NCBI GenBank assembly: GCA_964611125.1
Contig: CAZSZO010000008.1
Location: 55,397-119,396 of the forward strand
Direction of reading: 5' to 3'
Source of the DNA: JAEUIX01 sp964611125
GTDB lineage: Bacteria; Planctomycetota; Phycisphaerae; Phycisphaerales; UBA1924
Length of the DNA: 64,000 bases
Shown: one piece after another, positions 26,553-34,708 of the stretch
Layout: each line of letters begins with the position of its first letter
Numbering within the stretch: position 1 is the first letter of the stretch
Made by a program: the position numbers and the translations under genes
Notes under the pieces: generated by a model
The model's database searches: none
What the model was told of the DNA's origin: nothing
The model's input: the letters and a program-made list of their open reading frames with translations, nothing else

Positions 26553-28079
26553 ATGCGCTCACTCCGCCAGACTCGCGACGCCATCGCCGCCCGCACGCTC
26601 TCCGCTCAGGACGCGGTCCGGGGGGCGCTCGACCGCATCGACGCGGTCGATGGCGGGCTGCACGCCTTTCTGGAGGTCTTCGAACGCGAGGCGATGGATC
26701 AGGCCCGGGCGGTCGACGCCCGGCTGGCCAGCCTGGCCCCCGGCGAGCCGGCCCCGCCGCTGGCGGGCGTCCCGGTGGCGATCAAGGACAACATCTGTCT
26801 GGCCTGGGGAAAGACGACCTGCGGCAGCCGCATGCTCGAGCACTACCGCTCGCCCTACACGGCGACGGCGGCCCAGCGGCTCATCGACGCCGGGGCCGTG
26901 ATCGTGGGCAAGACCAACCTCGATGAGTTCGCGATGGGCTCCTCAACGGAGAACTCGGCCTTCGGCCCCTCGCGCAACCCGTGGGACCCGACCCGCGTGC
27001 CCGGGGGCACCTCGGGCGGGAGCGCCGCGGCGGTCGCGGCCGGGCTGTGCTGCGCCGCCCTGGGCAGCGATACGGGCGGGTCGATCCGCCAGCCCGCGGG
27101 GTGGTGCGGCGTGGTGGGGGTCAAGCCGACGTACGGGCGGGTCTCGCGCTACGGCCTGGTGGCCCACGCCAGCAGCCTCGACCAGATCGGCCCGCTCGCC
27201 CGCAGCGTCGACGACGCGGCGATCATGCTCAGCGTGCTGTGCGGGCGCGACCCGCACGATTCGACCAGCGCCGACCTGCCCGGCGAGGACTTCACCCGCG
27301 AGCTCGCGGCGCCGGCGACGGGGCTGAAGCTCGGGGTGCTGCGCCAGTCGTTCAGCGAAGCCAATGCGCCCGCCGTGGTCGCGGCCATGCAGGCGGCGGT
27401 GGAGGTCTACCGCGGCCTGGGGGCCGGGGTGGTGGAGGTGGAGCTGCCGATGCTCGAACACGCCATCTCGGCGTACTACCTGATCTCCACGGCGGAGGCG
27501 AGCTCGAACCTGGCCCGGTTCGACGGCGTCCGCTACGGGCGGCGGGCGGAGCTGGGCGTGGCGGATGACCTGCTGGCCCTGTACCGGCGGTCGCGCAGCG
27601 AGGGGCTGGGTCCTGAGGTGCAGCGGCGGATCATGCTGGGAACGTATGCGCTGTCGAGCGGGTATTATGATGCGTATTATCTGGCGGCGCTCAAGGCGCG
27701 CCGGCTCATCAAGGCTGATTATGACCGCGTCTTCGCGTCGGCAGGGGGGTCGGGGGTGCAGGCGATCCTGATGCCCGCCAGCCCGGGCCCGGCGTTCCGG
27801 ATCGGGGCCAAGGGCGATGACCCGCTGGCGATGTACCTGGAGGACATTTACACGGTGGGCGTGAATCTGGCGGGGCTGCCGGGGCTGACGATCCCGGCGG
27901 GTTTCGCCGTGGAGACGAGCCCTGAGGCCAGCGGAGAAGGTGGCGCCGTGAGCCTGCCGCTGGGCATGCAGTTGATCGGCCCGGCGCTCTCAGAGCACAG
28001 CTTGCTGCAGATCGGGGGGCTGTTCGAGCGGGCGACGGTGTGGGCCGGTCGGCGGCCGCCGATGCCGGTGCGAGGCTGA
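26553..28079 (+). CDS. gatA: Glutamyl-tRNA(Gln) amidotransferase subunit A
   Basis: ATG 26553 gives a 508-residue amidase-signature protein; the longer in-frame start at 26502 adds no conserved residues. The catalytic Ser-cisSer-Lys machinery is present: Lys in VAIKDNIC, the Gly/Ser loop GGTSGGSAAAVAAG and the nucleophile Ser in SDTGGSIRQPA. The C-terminal part has GTYALSSGYYDAYYLAAL and NLAGLPGLTIPAGF, typical of GatA. With GatB and GatC it converts Glu-tRNA(Gln) (and often Asp-tRNA(Asn)) to the amidated form; gatB and gatC are not in this window. A TATCGT hexamer 12 bases upstream could be a -10, giving a very short leader. Confidence 0.94.
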   Translation: MRSLRQTRDAIAARTLSAQDAVRGALDRIDAVDGGLHAFLEVFEREAMDQARAVDARLASLAPGEPAPPLAGVPVAIKDNICLAWGKTTCGSRMLEHYRSPYTATAAQRLIDAGAVIVGKTNLDEFAMGSSTENSAFGPSRNPWDPTRVPGGTSGGSAAAVAAGLCCAALGSDTGGSIRQPAGWCGVVGVKPTYGRVSRYGLVAHASSLDQIGPLARSVDDAAIMLSVLCGRDPHDSTSADLPGEDFTRELAAPATGLKLGVLRQSFSEANAPAVVAAMQAAVEVYRGLGAGVVEVELPMLEHAISAYYLISTAEASSNLARFDGVRYGRRAELGVADDLLALYRRSRSEGLGPEVQRRIMLGTYALSSGYYDAYYLAALKARRLIKADYDRVFASAGGSGVQAILMPASPGPAFRIGAKGDDPLAMYLEDIYTVGVNLAGLPGLTIPAGFAVETSPEASGEGGAVSLPLGMQLIGPALSEHSLLQIGGLFERATVWAGRRPPMPVRG

Positions 28080-28151
28080 AAGCACCCCGACAGCGGGCTA
28101 GGCGGCCGATGGCCATCGGTTTGCAATTCAGGAAAAGATTAATTTTGTGGA

Positions 28152-28186
28152 TTGACGAAAACCGCAAGATGAGGTAATCTCTCATC
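28152..28186 (+). promoter_or_regulatory. Strong leaderless promoter of the 28-31 kb operon
   Basis: TTGACG (28152-28157), a 17-base spacer and TAATCT (28175-28180) lie in a local AT-rich patch. The -10 ends 6 bases before ATG 28187, so the transcript should begin at or next to the start codon. This is the best sigma70-like promoter in the window. Confidence 0.75.
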
Positions 28187-29353
28187 ATGCGAGCCACGCC
28201 CTGCACGCTTTTCTGTCTTGTCTTGGGCTGCCCGATCGTCGCGGCGGCGACCGATGCCCTACAAGCCTCACAGGCCCGACAGGAAAACGCTAGGGACATC
28301 AGTCGATGGCTTGCTGAGGCCTGCGAGGAGGCGGATGGGCCGCTGCCCCTGTCGGAGAGTCGAGTCGTATGGCGGACGGAGTACGTCGAATTGCCGTCGC
28401 CGCAAGAGCTGGCGACTCTGCGGGCCGAAGTTGGCGGGCGGCAAGACCACCCTGATCTGCAGAGGCTGGCCCAGTACGAGAGCGTCCTTCGCGGCAAGCC
28501 GCCGGCAGTGACGAGCACCCTGTGGTACGGTGGGCCCGGGTATTGGCGATTCAACACCGATGAGTTGGATCGGGGGATTGTGGGCGACACGGTCTCCACG
28601 CCGCACCGGAGCTGGCGGCTCTCATCATCTCGGCCGAAGTCAGCGATGTTGCTGCTGCGCCCCGCGGGTGACCTGTTTGCAGCCGGGGGGGCGGCAAAGG
28701 GTGACGAGCAGGTTTTTATGGGTGAGTTGACGCGTTTTCTGGACGGTGGCTTGCGTTTCGTCGCGGGCTGGGACCGCACAGGGTTGAGTGTGCAGGGGAG
28801 GGAGTGGGTTGCGGAGTTCGGTCCCAGACTGAACCGTGCGGCTGGCGACCGGAAGCCCTTGTTTCAGGTGAAGATCAGCGGGGACTGGTCACCCGAACTC
28901 GGCCGAGGCTTCGTCCGCGAGTACATCACCACGATCACCCCGAGCGGCGTGAGGGGCGACCGGTTCATGTTCGAAGGCTGGGCCCGTTCACCCGCGCTCA
29001 ACCGGTGGGTGGCGGGGACGGTTCGGCGATCTGATCCACAGGAGCGTCCGAAGGTCGTTTATCGCTGGATGGTTGCCGAGCGGGAGGAGGCAGGACTGCT
29101 GGCACGCATTACCGAGCCGCCGAAGTTCGGAGAGCCGGACCGGGTGAGGACTGATCTGGTGGTGACGGCGATCGATGACCGCGCGGCGGGAAAGCTGGTG
29201 ACGGCACGGAATGGCGAACGGGTTGAACTGCCAATGGGGGCCGGGCCAGCGGGCTCCAGTACCCTTCGGGTTTGGGGATGGGGGATCGGAATCGTGATTG
29301 TGAGCTTCGCCGGCGCACTCGCGTGGGTGTGGCGACGCAGGTCGATAGCATAA
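28187..29353 (+). CDS. Exported membrane-anchored protein, unknown family (operon gene 1)
   Basis: I do not recognise this 388-residue protein. Residues 1-21 (MRATPCTLFCLVLGCPIVAA) form a signal peptide. The body has mixed alpha/beta character with many aromatic strands (STLWYGGPGYWRFNTDE, RSWRLSSSR, EQVFMGELTRFLDGG). Near the C-terminus a single helix (RVWGWGIGIVIVSFAGALAW) and VWRRRS form a membrane anchor with a basic stop. The likely topology is therefore a large periplasmic domain held by one C-terminal helix. It is the first gene of an operon; the Cys-rich gene begins 13 bases after its stop. A link to the MauE-pilin protein two genes down is suggested by position only. Confidence 0.8.
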   Translation: MRATPCTLFCLVLGCPIVAAATDALQASQARQENARDISRWLAEACEEADGPLPLSESRVVWRTEYVELPSPQELATLRAEVGGRQDHPDLQRLAQYESVLRGKPPAVTSTLWYGGPGYWRFNTDELDRGIVGDTVSTPHRSWRLSSSRPKSAMLLLRPAGDLFAAGGAAKGDEQVFMGELTRFLDGGLRFVAGWDRTGLSVQGREWVAEFGPRLNRAAGDRKPLFQVKISGDWSPELGRGFVREYITTITPSGVRGDRFMFEGWARSPALNRWVAGTVRRSDPQERPKVVYRWMVAEREEAGLLARITEPPKFGEPDRVRTDLVVTAIDDRAAGKLVTARNGERVELPMGAGPAGSSTLRVWGWGIGIVIVSFAGALAWVWRRRSIA

Positions 29354-29366
29354 AGGGGCCTCATCG

Positions 29367-29816
29367 ATGACGAACAGACGCAACCGAGTGTCAGCAAACG
29401 TGTGGATGCTGTTTGGCGTGCCGGTGCTTTGCGCTGCAGCCGTTGCCGCCGAACCTTGCTGGCAGCTTGCGAGTACGCCCGGAATCTGTTGTCCTCGGCC
29501 GTTCCCGCGCAGTTGCGGAGGATATGATGGCGGAAATCCTATTTCTATTCCTTGTGATGATGACCACACCGGCGAGGTAGCGGTGGATCGCGTTGTCGAT
29601 ATCAGCGGAGTTAGCGATGGTAAGTGCGGTAAAACTGGAACAATCACGAGCGTGGCGGCGGACTGCATTCGCCGCCCTAAGCGATGTATCGAGGCGTCAC
29701 CGTGGTGTGAGTTCGCAGGACCATCTGTAATCACGGGATGCTCGAACATAGTACCCAACCCGCTATCGAGTAGGTGCTGCAATCCAGAGGCCACTCCACC
29801 CGGTGACGACAATTGA
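29367..29816 (+). CDS. Small exported protein with 12 cysteines (operon gene 2)
   Basis: A 149-residue protein of no family known to me. Residues 1-28 (MTNRRNRVSANVWMLFGVPV, then LCAAAVAA) are a signal peptide. The mature part of about 120 residues holds 12 cysteines, including CC pairs near both ends (GICCPRPFP, SSRCCNPEA), which suggests up to six disulfides. Its TGA overlaps the ATG of the next gene (TGATG), so the two should be co-translated. That next gene encodes a MauE-like thiol-redox membrane domain, so this protein is a plausible substrate for oxidation or electron transfer (inference). Base composition is clearly AT-richer than the surrounding genes. Confidence 0.82.
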   Translation: MTNRRNRVSANVWMLFGVPVLCAAAVAAEPCWQLASTPGICCPRPFPRSCGGYDGGNPISIPCDDDHTGEVAVDRVVDISGVSDGKCGKTGTITSVAADCIRRPKRCIEASPWCEFAGPSVITGCSNIVPNPLSSRCCNPEATPPGDDN

Positions 29817-31048
29817 TGGGCGCGAATCAATTCCTTCACACTGCAGGTCGTTCAGCAGCTTGGATCAGCATCTGCGTCATCGGTCTGGCCGGCGTGCTGA
29901 AGATTGTAGATGTGGAACAGTTTTATCATGGGTTGCAGACCTGGAGCCTGTTTCCCAGGTGGACCCTTGTGCCCCTAGCGATCCTTGTGCCGACATTAGA
30001 GCTGACGGTCGCAGCCGGCTGGATTGTTAGTCACCAGAGAGTCTGGCTGTATGTAGGCTTTTGGCTCGTCATGTCGATGACAATAGCGTTTGTTGTCCAA
30101 GTGTCTCACGCACAGATGCCCTCCTGTGCATGTTTCGGCGTGCTGGATCAGCAGTTCAAGAGTATGAGCGATCTTCCGGTCGTTGTGGGCCGCAACGTTT
30201 GCCTGATGTCGGCGCTGATTGTGGGATGGGCCGCTTATGGAGCGGGGAGTGCATCCGGCGCGCCGCGCGTGAGTAGACCCAGACAATCGGGGCGACGCGA
30301 GTCGGCGGGTTTCTCGATGGTTGAGGTCGTGGTCGTGATGGCGGTGCTCGCGGTGCTGGTCACGCTGCTGCTGTTCGGGCTTCGGCAGGTGCGTGCGTCA
30401 AGGGATGGCGCGCTGTCGCTCTCTAATCTGCACCAGCACGGCACAGTGTTCGCTCAGTATGGGCAGGAGCACCGCGATGCGTTCCCCTATCAAGGCTACC
30501 CGGCGCTGGCGAAGATGTCCTTTCCCATTGGGCAGCGCCAGGTGACCGTTGAGTACTTTCATGCGTATTCTTATTGGGGCTTCGCCTTGGCCGAGCACTA
30601 TTACTCCGGCGATGTCTGGCACCATTCGTTCTACTCGCCCGATATGCCTGCCGACCCGCGGCGCGGTCGACGCATCGGCGTTCCCAGTTACGGCTATCCG
30701 TGCGTGTTCCTCGCCCACGCGGACTACTGGAACCCGCGCACCCGCGTTCGGTCGACGGGCCAATTGGGCGCGACGACCCACTCCTCGGTTACGTTTCCCG
30801 CCAGCAAGCTTCTGCTGATCAACACGTTCAGCGCGGAGCGACAATTCGTCGGCGTCGGCCGCAGGACTTCCACCATCTCGACCGACATGCTGCTCTGCGA
30901 TGGTTCGGCCCGACTGGTGCGCCTTGACGAGCAGGCGCCGGGCGTCGAGGATGCCGAAGGGCCGGTTCCGGGGGCGACCCACGCTCAAGATGGGCCATTC
31001 GCGTTCCACACGCTCGACGGCGTCCGCGGACGCGACCTGGGGCGCTGA
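29816..31048 (+). CDS. MauE/DoxX-like redox membrane domain fused to a type IV pseudopilin (operon gene 3)
   Basis: The start is ATG 29816, overlapping the previous stop. The 410-residue product has two parts. Residues ~10-145 form four membrane helices with the MPSCACFG motif (Cys104, Cys106), as in MauE-type proteins that support disulfide formation. After a short basic linker (RVSRPRQSGRRES), residues 165-185 read G-FSMVEVVVVMAVLAVLVTL, a canonical prepilin peptidase site with Glu at +5 and a hydrophobic helix. Residues ~190-410 form a pseudopilin-like globular domain (YWGFALAEHYYSGDVWHHSF, STDMLLCDGSARLV), resembling planctomycete H-X9-DG-type pilins. No stop separates the halves. Prepilin peptidase could release the pilin from the redox domain. 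The first half is AT-rich, the second high-GC. Confidence 0.82.
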   Translation: MGANQFLHTAGRSAAWISICVIGLAGVLKIVDVEQFYHGLQTWSLFPRWTLVPLAILVPTLELTVAAGWIVSHQRVWLYVGFWLVMSMTIAFVVQVSHAQMPSCACFGVLDQQFKSMSDLPVVVGRNVCLMSALIVGWAAYGAGSASGAPRVSRPRQSGRRESAGFSMVEVVVVMAVLAVLVTLLLFGLRQVRASRDGALSLSNLHQHGTVFAQYGQEHRDAFPYQGYPALAKMSFPIGQRQVTVEYFHAYSYWGFALAEHYYSGDVWHHSFYSPDMPADPRRGRRIGVPSYGYPCVFLAHADYWNPRTRVRSTGQLGATTHSSVTFPASKLLLINTFSAERQFVGVGRRTSTISTDMLLCDGSARLVRLDEQAPGVEDAEGPVPGATHAQDGPFAFHTLDGVRGRDLGR

Positions 31049-31087
31049 TCTCGCAGGTCTGGTGGGGCGGTACGCATCTGCGACCAC

Positions 31088-31849
31088 TCACGGTTCGATG
31101 CCGGTGGGGTATTCATCCGGCAGGCGGCCGGGGGAGGTCCAGACGGGTTCGCCCGGGACCCAGGCGGCGCGGCCGTCATCAAAGACCGCGTTGCGCCAGG
31201 CGTTGGAGGCCAGCGCGGCGCCGGGGTTGGCGACGCTGCGCAGGTGGTAGGGGTCGAAGTCTTCGAAGATCGGCTTGCTTCCCGGGGCGCTGCGGGCCAG
31301 GCGGGAGATGATCACCTGGTTGGCGATGGGGTTGTACGGGCGCAGGTTGAACATGAACCAGCCGGGGCGATAGCCGTAACTCGACATGGCGAGCGGTTCG
31401 GGGGCGTTGTCGCTGGGGCAATGCCAGGGCTGCGTGGTGTGGTAGCGGCCGGACGCGAGCGCCGGGTTGGCCGGGAGGTCGATGTAGCGGCTGAACACGT
31501 CTTGCAGGCGGCCGAAGCGCGTGTCGAGGACCTGGTTTGAGGCCCGCTCGGGCGCGAGGGGGAGGAGGTCCTGAAAATCGAGGCGGTAGAGGTGCGTCGC
31601 CAGGCCCCAGGTCTTGAGGTTGATGAGGCACGCCGAGCGCCGCGCGACCTCGCGCGAGCCTGAGAGCGCGGGGGCCAGGATGGCGATGAGCAGGGCGATG
31701 ATGCTGATGGTGACGAGCAGGTCAAGCAGCGTGAAGCCGCGAGCCCGGGCCGCTCGAACCCCGCGCACGCCCTGCCGGGGGCGGGCGTGAAGGCCTGCGC
31801 GCCGGACGAGCGGCGGCGACGGCGCCAGCATGGTTTGACCTGCCGACAT
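31088..31849 (-). CDS. Type II/IV pseudopilin-like protein
   Basis: The start is set at ATG 31849 because AGGGA lies about 9 bases upstream; an ATG at 31969 is in frame but would add a cysteine-rich stretch of doubtful reality. The 253-residue protein carries a long basic leader, then a prepilin site RG-FTLLDLLVTISIIALLIA at residues 38-58. The +5 residue is Asp43 rather than the usual Glu. A globular domain follows (HLYRLDFQDLLPLAPERAS, SYGYRPGWFMFNL, NAVFDDGRAAWVPGEP). It is convergent with the MauE-pilin fusion, whose stop lies 39 bases away, so the two pilin-like proteins may assemble together (inference). Confidence 0.85.
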   Translation of the reverse strand: MSAGQTMLAPSPPLVRRAGLHARPRQGVRGVRAARARGFTLLDLLVTISIIALLIAILAPALSGSREVARRSACLINLKTWGLATHLYRLDFQDLLPLAPERASNQVLDTRFGRLQDVFSRYIDLPANPALASGRYHTTQPWHCPSDNAPEPLAMSSYGYRPGWFMFNLRPYNPIANQVIISRLARSAPGSKPIFEDFDPYHLRSVANPGAALASNAWRNAVFDDGRAAWVPGEPVWTSPGRLPDEYPTGIEP

Positions 31850-32197
31850 GTCGTGGTTCCCTGTCCGCTGACAACACGCTTCTCTTCGCTTCGGACACCT
31901 CAGACACCAATCACCGCACGCGCACTCCTTGCACCGGGGTAGTGCGCGACCTGAAAACCGGTCCATCAATCGTCACAACACCGCTCAGCGCATGATGATC
32001 TGGAGTATTCGGCAAACGGCGGGGGCGGTTGCGTCGTCTCAGGACACCCGCCGCGAGGGCGTGTGTGAATAGGAATCCTGCCCGAATGAGGGGTGCGTGA
32101 GGGTCGGTGGTGAGGCTCGTGGGCGAACCCGGGTTCGAGGCTCGTATTGTCGAGGGTCGAGTTGCCCCAGCCTGCGTAGGTACCCCGGATTGCGCCC

Positions 32198-34708
32198 ATG
32201 CCCGACCCAGCCGAGTCAGACTCGTCCAATTCGTTCGAAGGACCTGACGGACCGGGGGGCGGGGCGGGCCGCACCGAAGGTGGCGCCGTGGAGCGGGCCG
32301 GCGACTGGATCGGGCCTTATCGGCTGCTGGAGCTGGCCGGGCCGCCGGGCGGGTTTGGAACGGTGTGGGTGGCGGAGCAGCGCGAGCCGTTCGTGCGGCG
32401 GGTGGCGGTGAAGGTGGTGAACCCGGGGATGGACTCGCGCGAGGTGATTGCGCGGTTCGAGCAGGAGCGGCAGGCCCTGGCGGTGCTGGAGCACCCCAAC
32501 ATCGTGCGCGTGCTTGATGCGGGCATGACGGCCCGCGGTCGGCCGTACTTCGTGATGGAGCATGTCCACGGCGAGCCGATCACGCGGTTCTGCGATCGCC
32601 ACCGGCTGACCATCCGGCAGCGGCTGGCGCTCTTCCTGCAGCTCTGCGAGGGCGTGCGGTTTGCGCACCGCCGGGGGATCATCCACCGCGACCTGAAGCC
32701 GGGGAATGTGCTGGTGACGAGCCTTGAGGGCGGTGGGGGTGGCGGGAGTGGTGGTGACGAGTCGATGGCCGACGGGGCGGTGGTGAAGATCATCGACTTC
32801 GGGATCGCCAAGGCGCTGCTCGGAAGACTGACTGAGAAGACGATCTTCACAGAGTCGGGGCGGCTGCTGGGGACGCCAGAGTACATGAGCCCCGAGCAGG
32901 CCGAGATGGGCCCGATGGGGATCGACCACCGGACCGATGTGTACGCGCTGGGGGTGATGCTTTACGAACTGCTGAGCGGCTCGCTGCCGATCGATCAGCG
33001 GCTGCTGCGGAGCCGCGGGATCGACCAGGTGCGGCGGCTGATCTGCCAGTTCGAGCCGCCCCGCCCGTCGGCGCGGGTGCGCGGGCTGCCGCCGGAGGGC
33101 CGCGCGGCGATCGAGAGGGCGATGCGGATCCGCGGGGAGGACCTGGCCGAGATCCTCGCTGACCGGCTGGAGTGGATCCCGCTGCAGGCGATCCGGAAGG
33201 CGCCCCTTGAGCGGTACGTCACCGTGGGCGACCTGGAGGCCGATGTGCGGGGGTACTTGGCCGGGGGCGCCATCAAAGCGCGGCCCGAGCGCGTGCCGGA
33301 CCGGCTGCGCCGGCTGCTGCTGCTCCGGATCGGGCGGCGCGGCTGCACGGTCGCGGCGGCGGCGGCGGGGCTGGCCGTGGGCCTGGGCGGCGCGTGGGTG
33401 CTGCCCCGCGAGGGCGGATTGCTGACGCAGTGGATCAAGCATGAGACGTTTGGCGTTGGCGGAGGGGGTGGTGGGGGTGGGGGGGGTGGGGGGTTCGATC
33501 ATGTGCGCATGGTCGTGTTCGACGAGCAGACGCGCACCGAGGAGTTGCTTGCGCAGGAGGGGGCGATCCTGAGCCCGACGGCGACCCCGCTGGAGGCGCG
33601 CCGGGCCCTGCACGGGCTGCTGCTGCAGCGCCTGGCCACCAGCGGGGTTCGGGCGATCGCCTTTGACATCCTGTTCAAGTCACGCTCGGACTACGACAGC
33701 CTGCTGGTGAAGCGGGCCGACCTCGGTCCCGCTACGCCGGTCGTGTTCGGGTCGCAGGAGTGGGGGGGCGGTCTGTTGCCGGCGCCGGGACAGGGCCAGG
33801 GGGGGCAGGGGGGGCCGGCGGATCAGCCCGGCGGGCGCTCTGGCCAGGCGGACAACCCACAAGACGCTGATCGGCGCCGGGAGTTTCGGCTTGGCGGCCT
33901 GACCATGCAGCAGGACCCTGACAACGGCATCGCCGCCGATCTGGCGGTCATGCGGCCGGGCGAGCCCGGGCTGTGCGCGCTGTCGCTGAGCGCCTTCGCG
34001 GCGGCGCTGGCCCCCGCGGAGCTTCCGGCGGTGCGGCAGTGGGGCGAGCGGTCCCTGGAGCTTTCGCTGGGCGCGGCGACGCGTTCGCCGGTGCTGGTGC
34101 GCTGTGAGGAGATCTCGACCGAGGAGGAATCGTCGCACGGCTTGCGGGCAGGCGATCAGGTCGCGCGGTTCAGCATCGACGCCGCGGGAGATCAGGCCAT
34201 CAGCGCGGCGCAGCTCGAGTACGGGCACGTCCTGCGGGCGAGCTCCGCCAAGCTCCGGGAGTGGTTCGCAGGCCGGGTCGTGCTGGTCGGCGATGCTTCG
34301 GACAAGGTTGATCGGCACCGGTACCGCGACGGGCGGGTGCTGCCGGGGTACGTCCTGCAGGCCCAGTCGATCGAGTCGCTGATGCGGGGATACGCGTTTC
34401 GGGAGCGGGCGTGGGCGGACGCCGGGCTTGCGGGGCTGGGAGGCGTGCTGGGATCAGCCTGCGGGGCCGCTTTGTTCGGGCGTGGCTGGTGGAAGCGGCG
34501 GCCCGCGGTGGGGTGGTCGGCGGTGGGCGTGGGCGTGCTGGCCACGGTGGCGACGGCGGTGTGTGCGCTGGGCGTGCTCGGGGTGCTCACTAACCCGATT
34601 GGGGGCCTTTCAGGTATGCTGGTGTCGTTGGGCGTGATGGCGTGGGTCGGGCGGGGGTCCACCGATCCCGGGTTTGCAGGGCCGTTTGGCCAAGGAGGCT
34701 CGCCATGA
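32198..34708 (+). CDS. Ser/Thr protein kinase with CHASE2 sensor, lipoprotein-coupled
   Basis: An 836-residue receptor paralogous to the protein at 10893. Kinase domain ~38-385: the glycine loop is unusual (LAGPPGGFGTVW), Lys72 in VAVKVV, HRDLKPGN with Asp165, IIDFG with Asp200, then GTPEYMSPEQ. Two Gly runs interrupt it, one after HRDLKPGNVLV and one near residue 425 (12 Gly). One helix near 385-405 enters the membrane. The periplasmic CHASE2-type region (~430-735) contains FAGRVVLVGDASDKVDRHRY and GYVLQAQSIESLMRG. Three helices close the protein. Its TGA overlaps the ATG of the following lipoprotein gene (ATGA), which indicates coupled synthesis. The lipoproteins may present or modulate the signal sensed by CHASE2 (inference). 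Confidence 0.9.
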   Translation: MPDPAESDSSNSFEGPDGPGGGAGRTEGGAVERAGDWIGPYRLLELAGPPGGFGTVWVAEQREPFVRRVAVKVVNPGMDSREVIARFEQERQALAVLEHPNIVRVLDAGMTARGRPYFVMEHVHGEPITRFCDRHRLTIRQRLALFLQLCEGVRFAHRRGIIHRDLKPGNVLVTSLEGGGGGGSGGDESMADGAVVKIIDFGIAKALLGRLTEKTIFTESGRLLGTPEYMSPEQAEMGPMGIDHRTDVYALGVMLYELLSGSLPIDQRLLRSRGIDQVRRLICQFEPPRPSARVRGLPPEGRAAIERAMRIRGEDLAEILADRLEWIPLQAIRKAPLERYVTVGDLEADVRGYLAGGAIKARPERVPDRLRRLLLLRIGRRGCTVAAAAAGLAVGLGGAWVLPREGGLLTQWIKHETFGVGGGGGGGGGGGGFDHVRMVVFDEQTRTEELLAQEGAILSPTATPLEARRALHGLLLQRLATSGVRAIAFDILFKSRSDYDSLLVKRADLGPATPVVFGSQEWGGGLLPAPGQGQGGQGGPADQPGGRSGQADNPQDADRRREFRLGGLTMQQDPDNGIAADLAVMRPGEPGLCALSLSAFAAALAPAELPAVRQWGERSLELSLGAATRSPVLVRCEEISTEEESSHGLRAGDQVARFSIDAAGDQAISAAQLEYGHVLRASSAKLREWFAGRVVLVGDASDKVDRHRYRDGRVLPGYVLQAQSIESLMRGYAFRERAWADAGLAGLGGVLGSACGAALFGRGWWKRRPAVGWSAVGVGVLATVATAVCALGVLGVLTNPIGGLSGMLVSLGVMAWVGRGSTDPGFAGPFGQGGSP
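33463..33493 (+). repeat. Poly-G / Gly-run inside the kinase-CHASE2 gene
   Basis: A ggagggggtggtgggggtgg-type tract encodes 12 consecutive Gly between the membrane helix and the sensor domain. It is the third long G-rich tract linked to a signalling or export gene in this window. Confidence 0.85.

Noticed and set aside
30271..31048. Separate pilin gene with an internal GTG start (VSRPRQSGRRESAGFSMVEV)
   Set aside because: It would give a natural prepilin leader, but no binding site is close and the frame is continuous with the MauE half; kept as a fusion, with this alternative noted.
32198..34708. Pseudokinase because of the odd glycine loop
   Set aside because: Lys72, Asp165 and Asp200 are intact and the loop still ends GGFGTVW.
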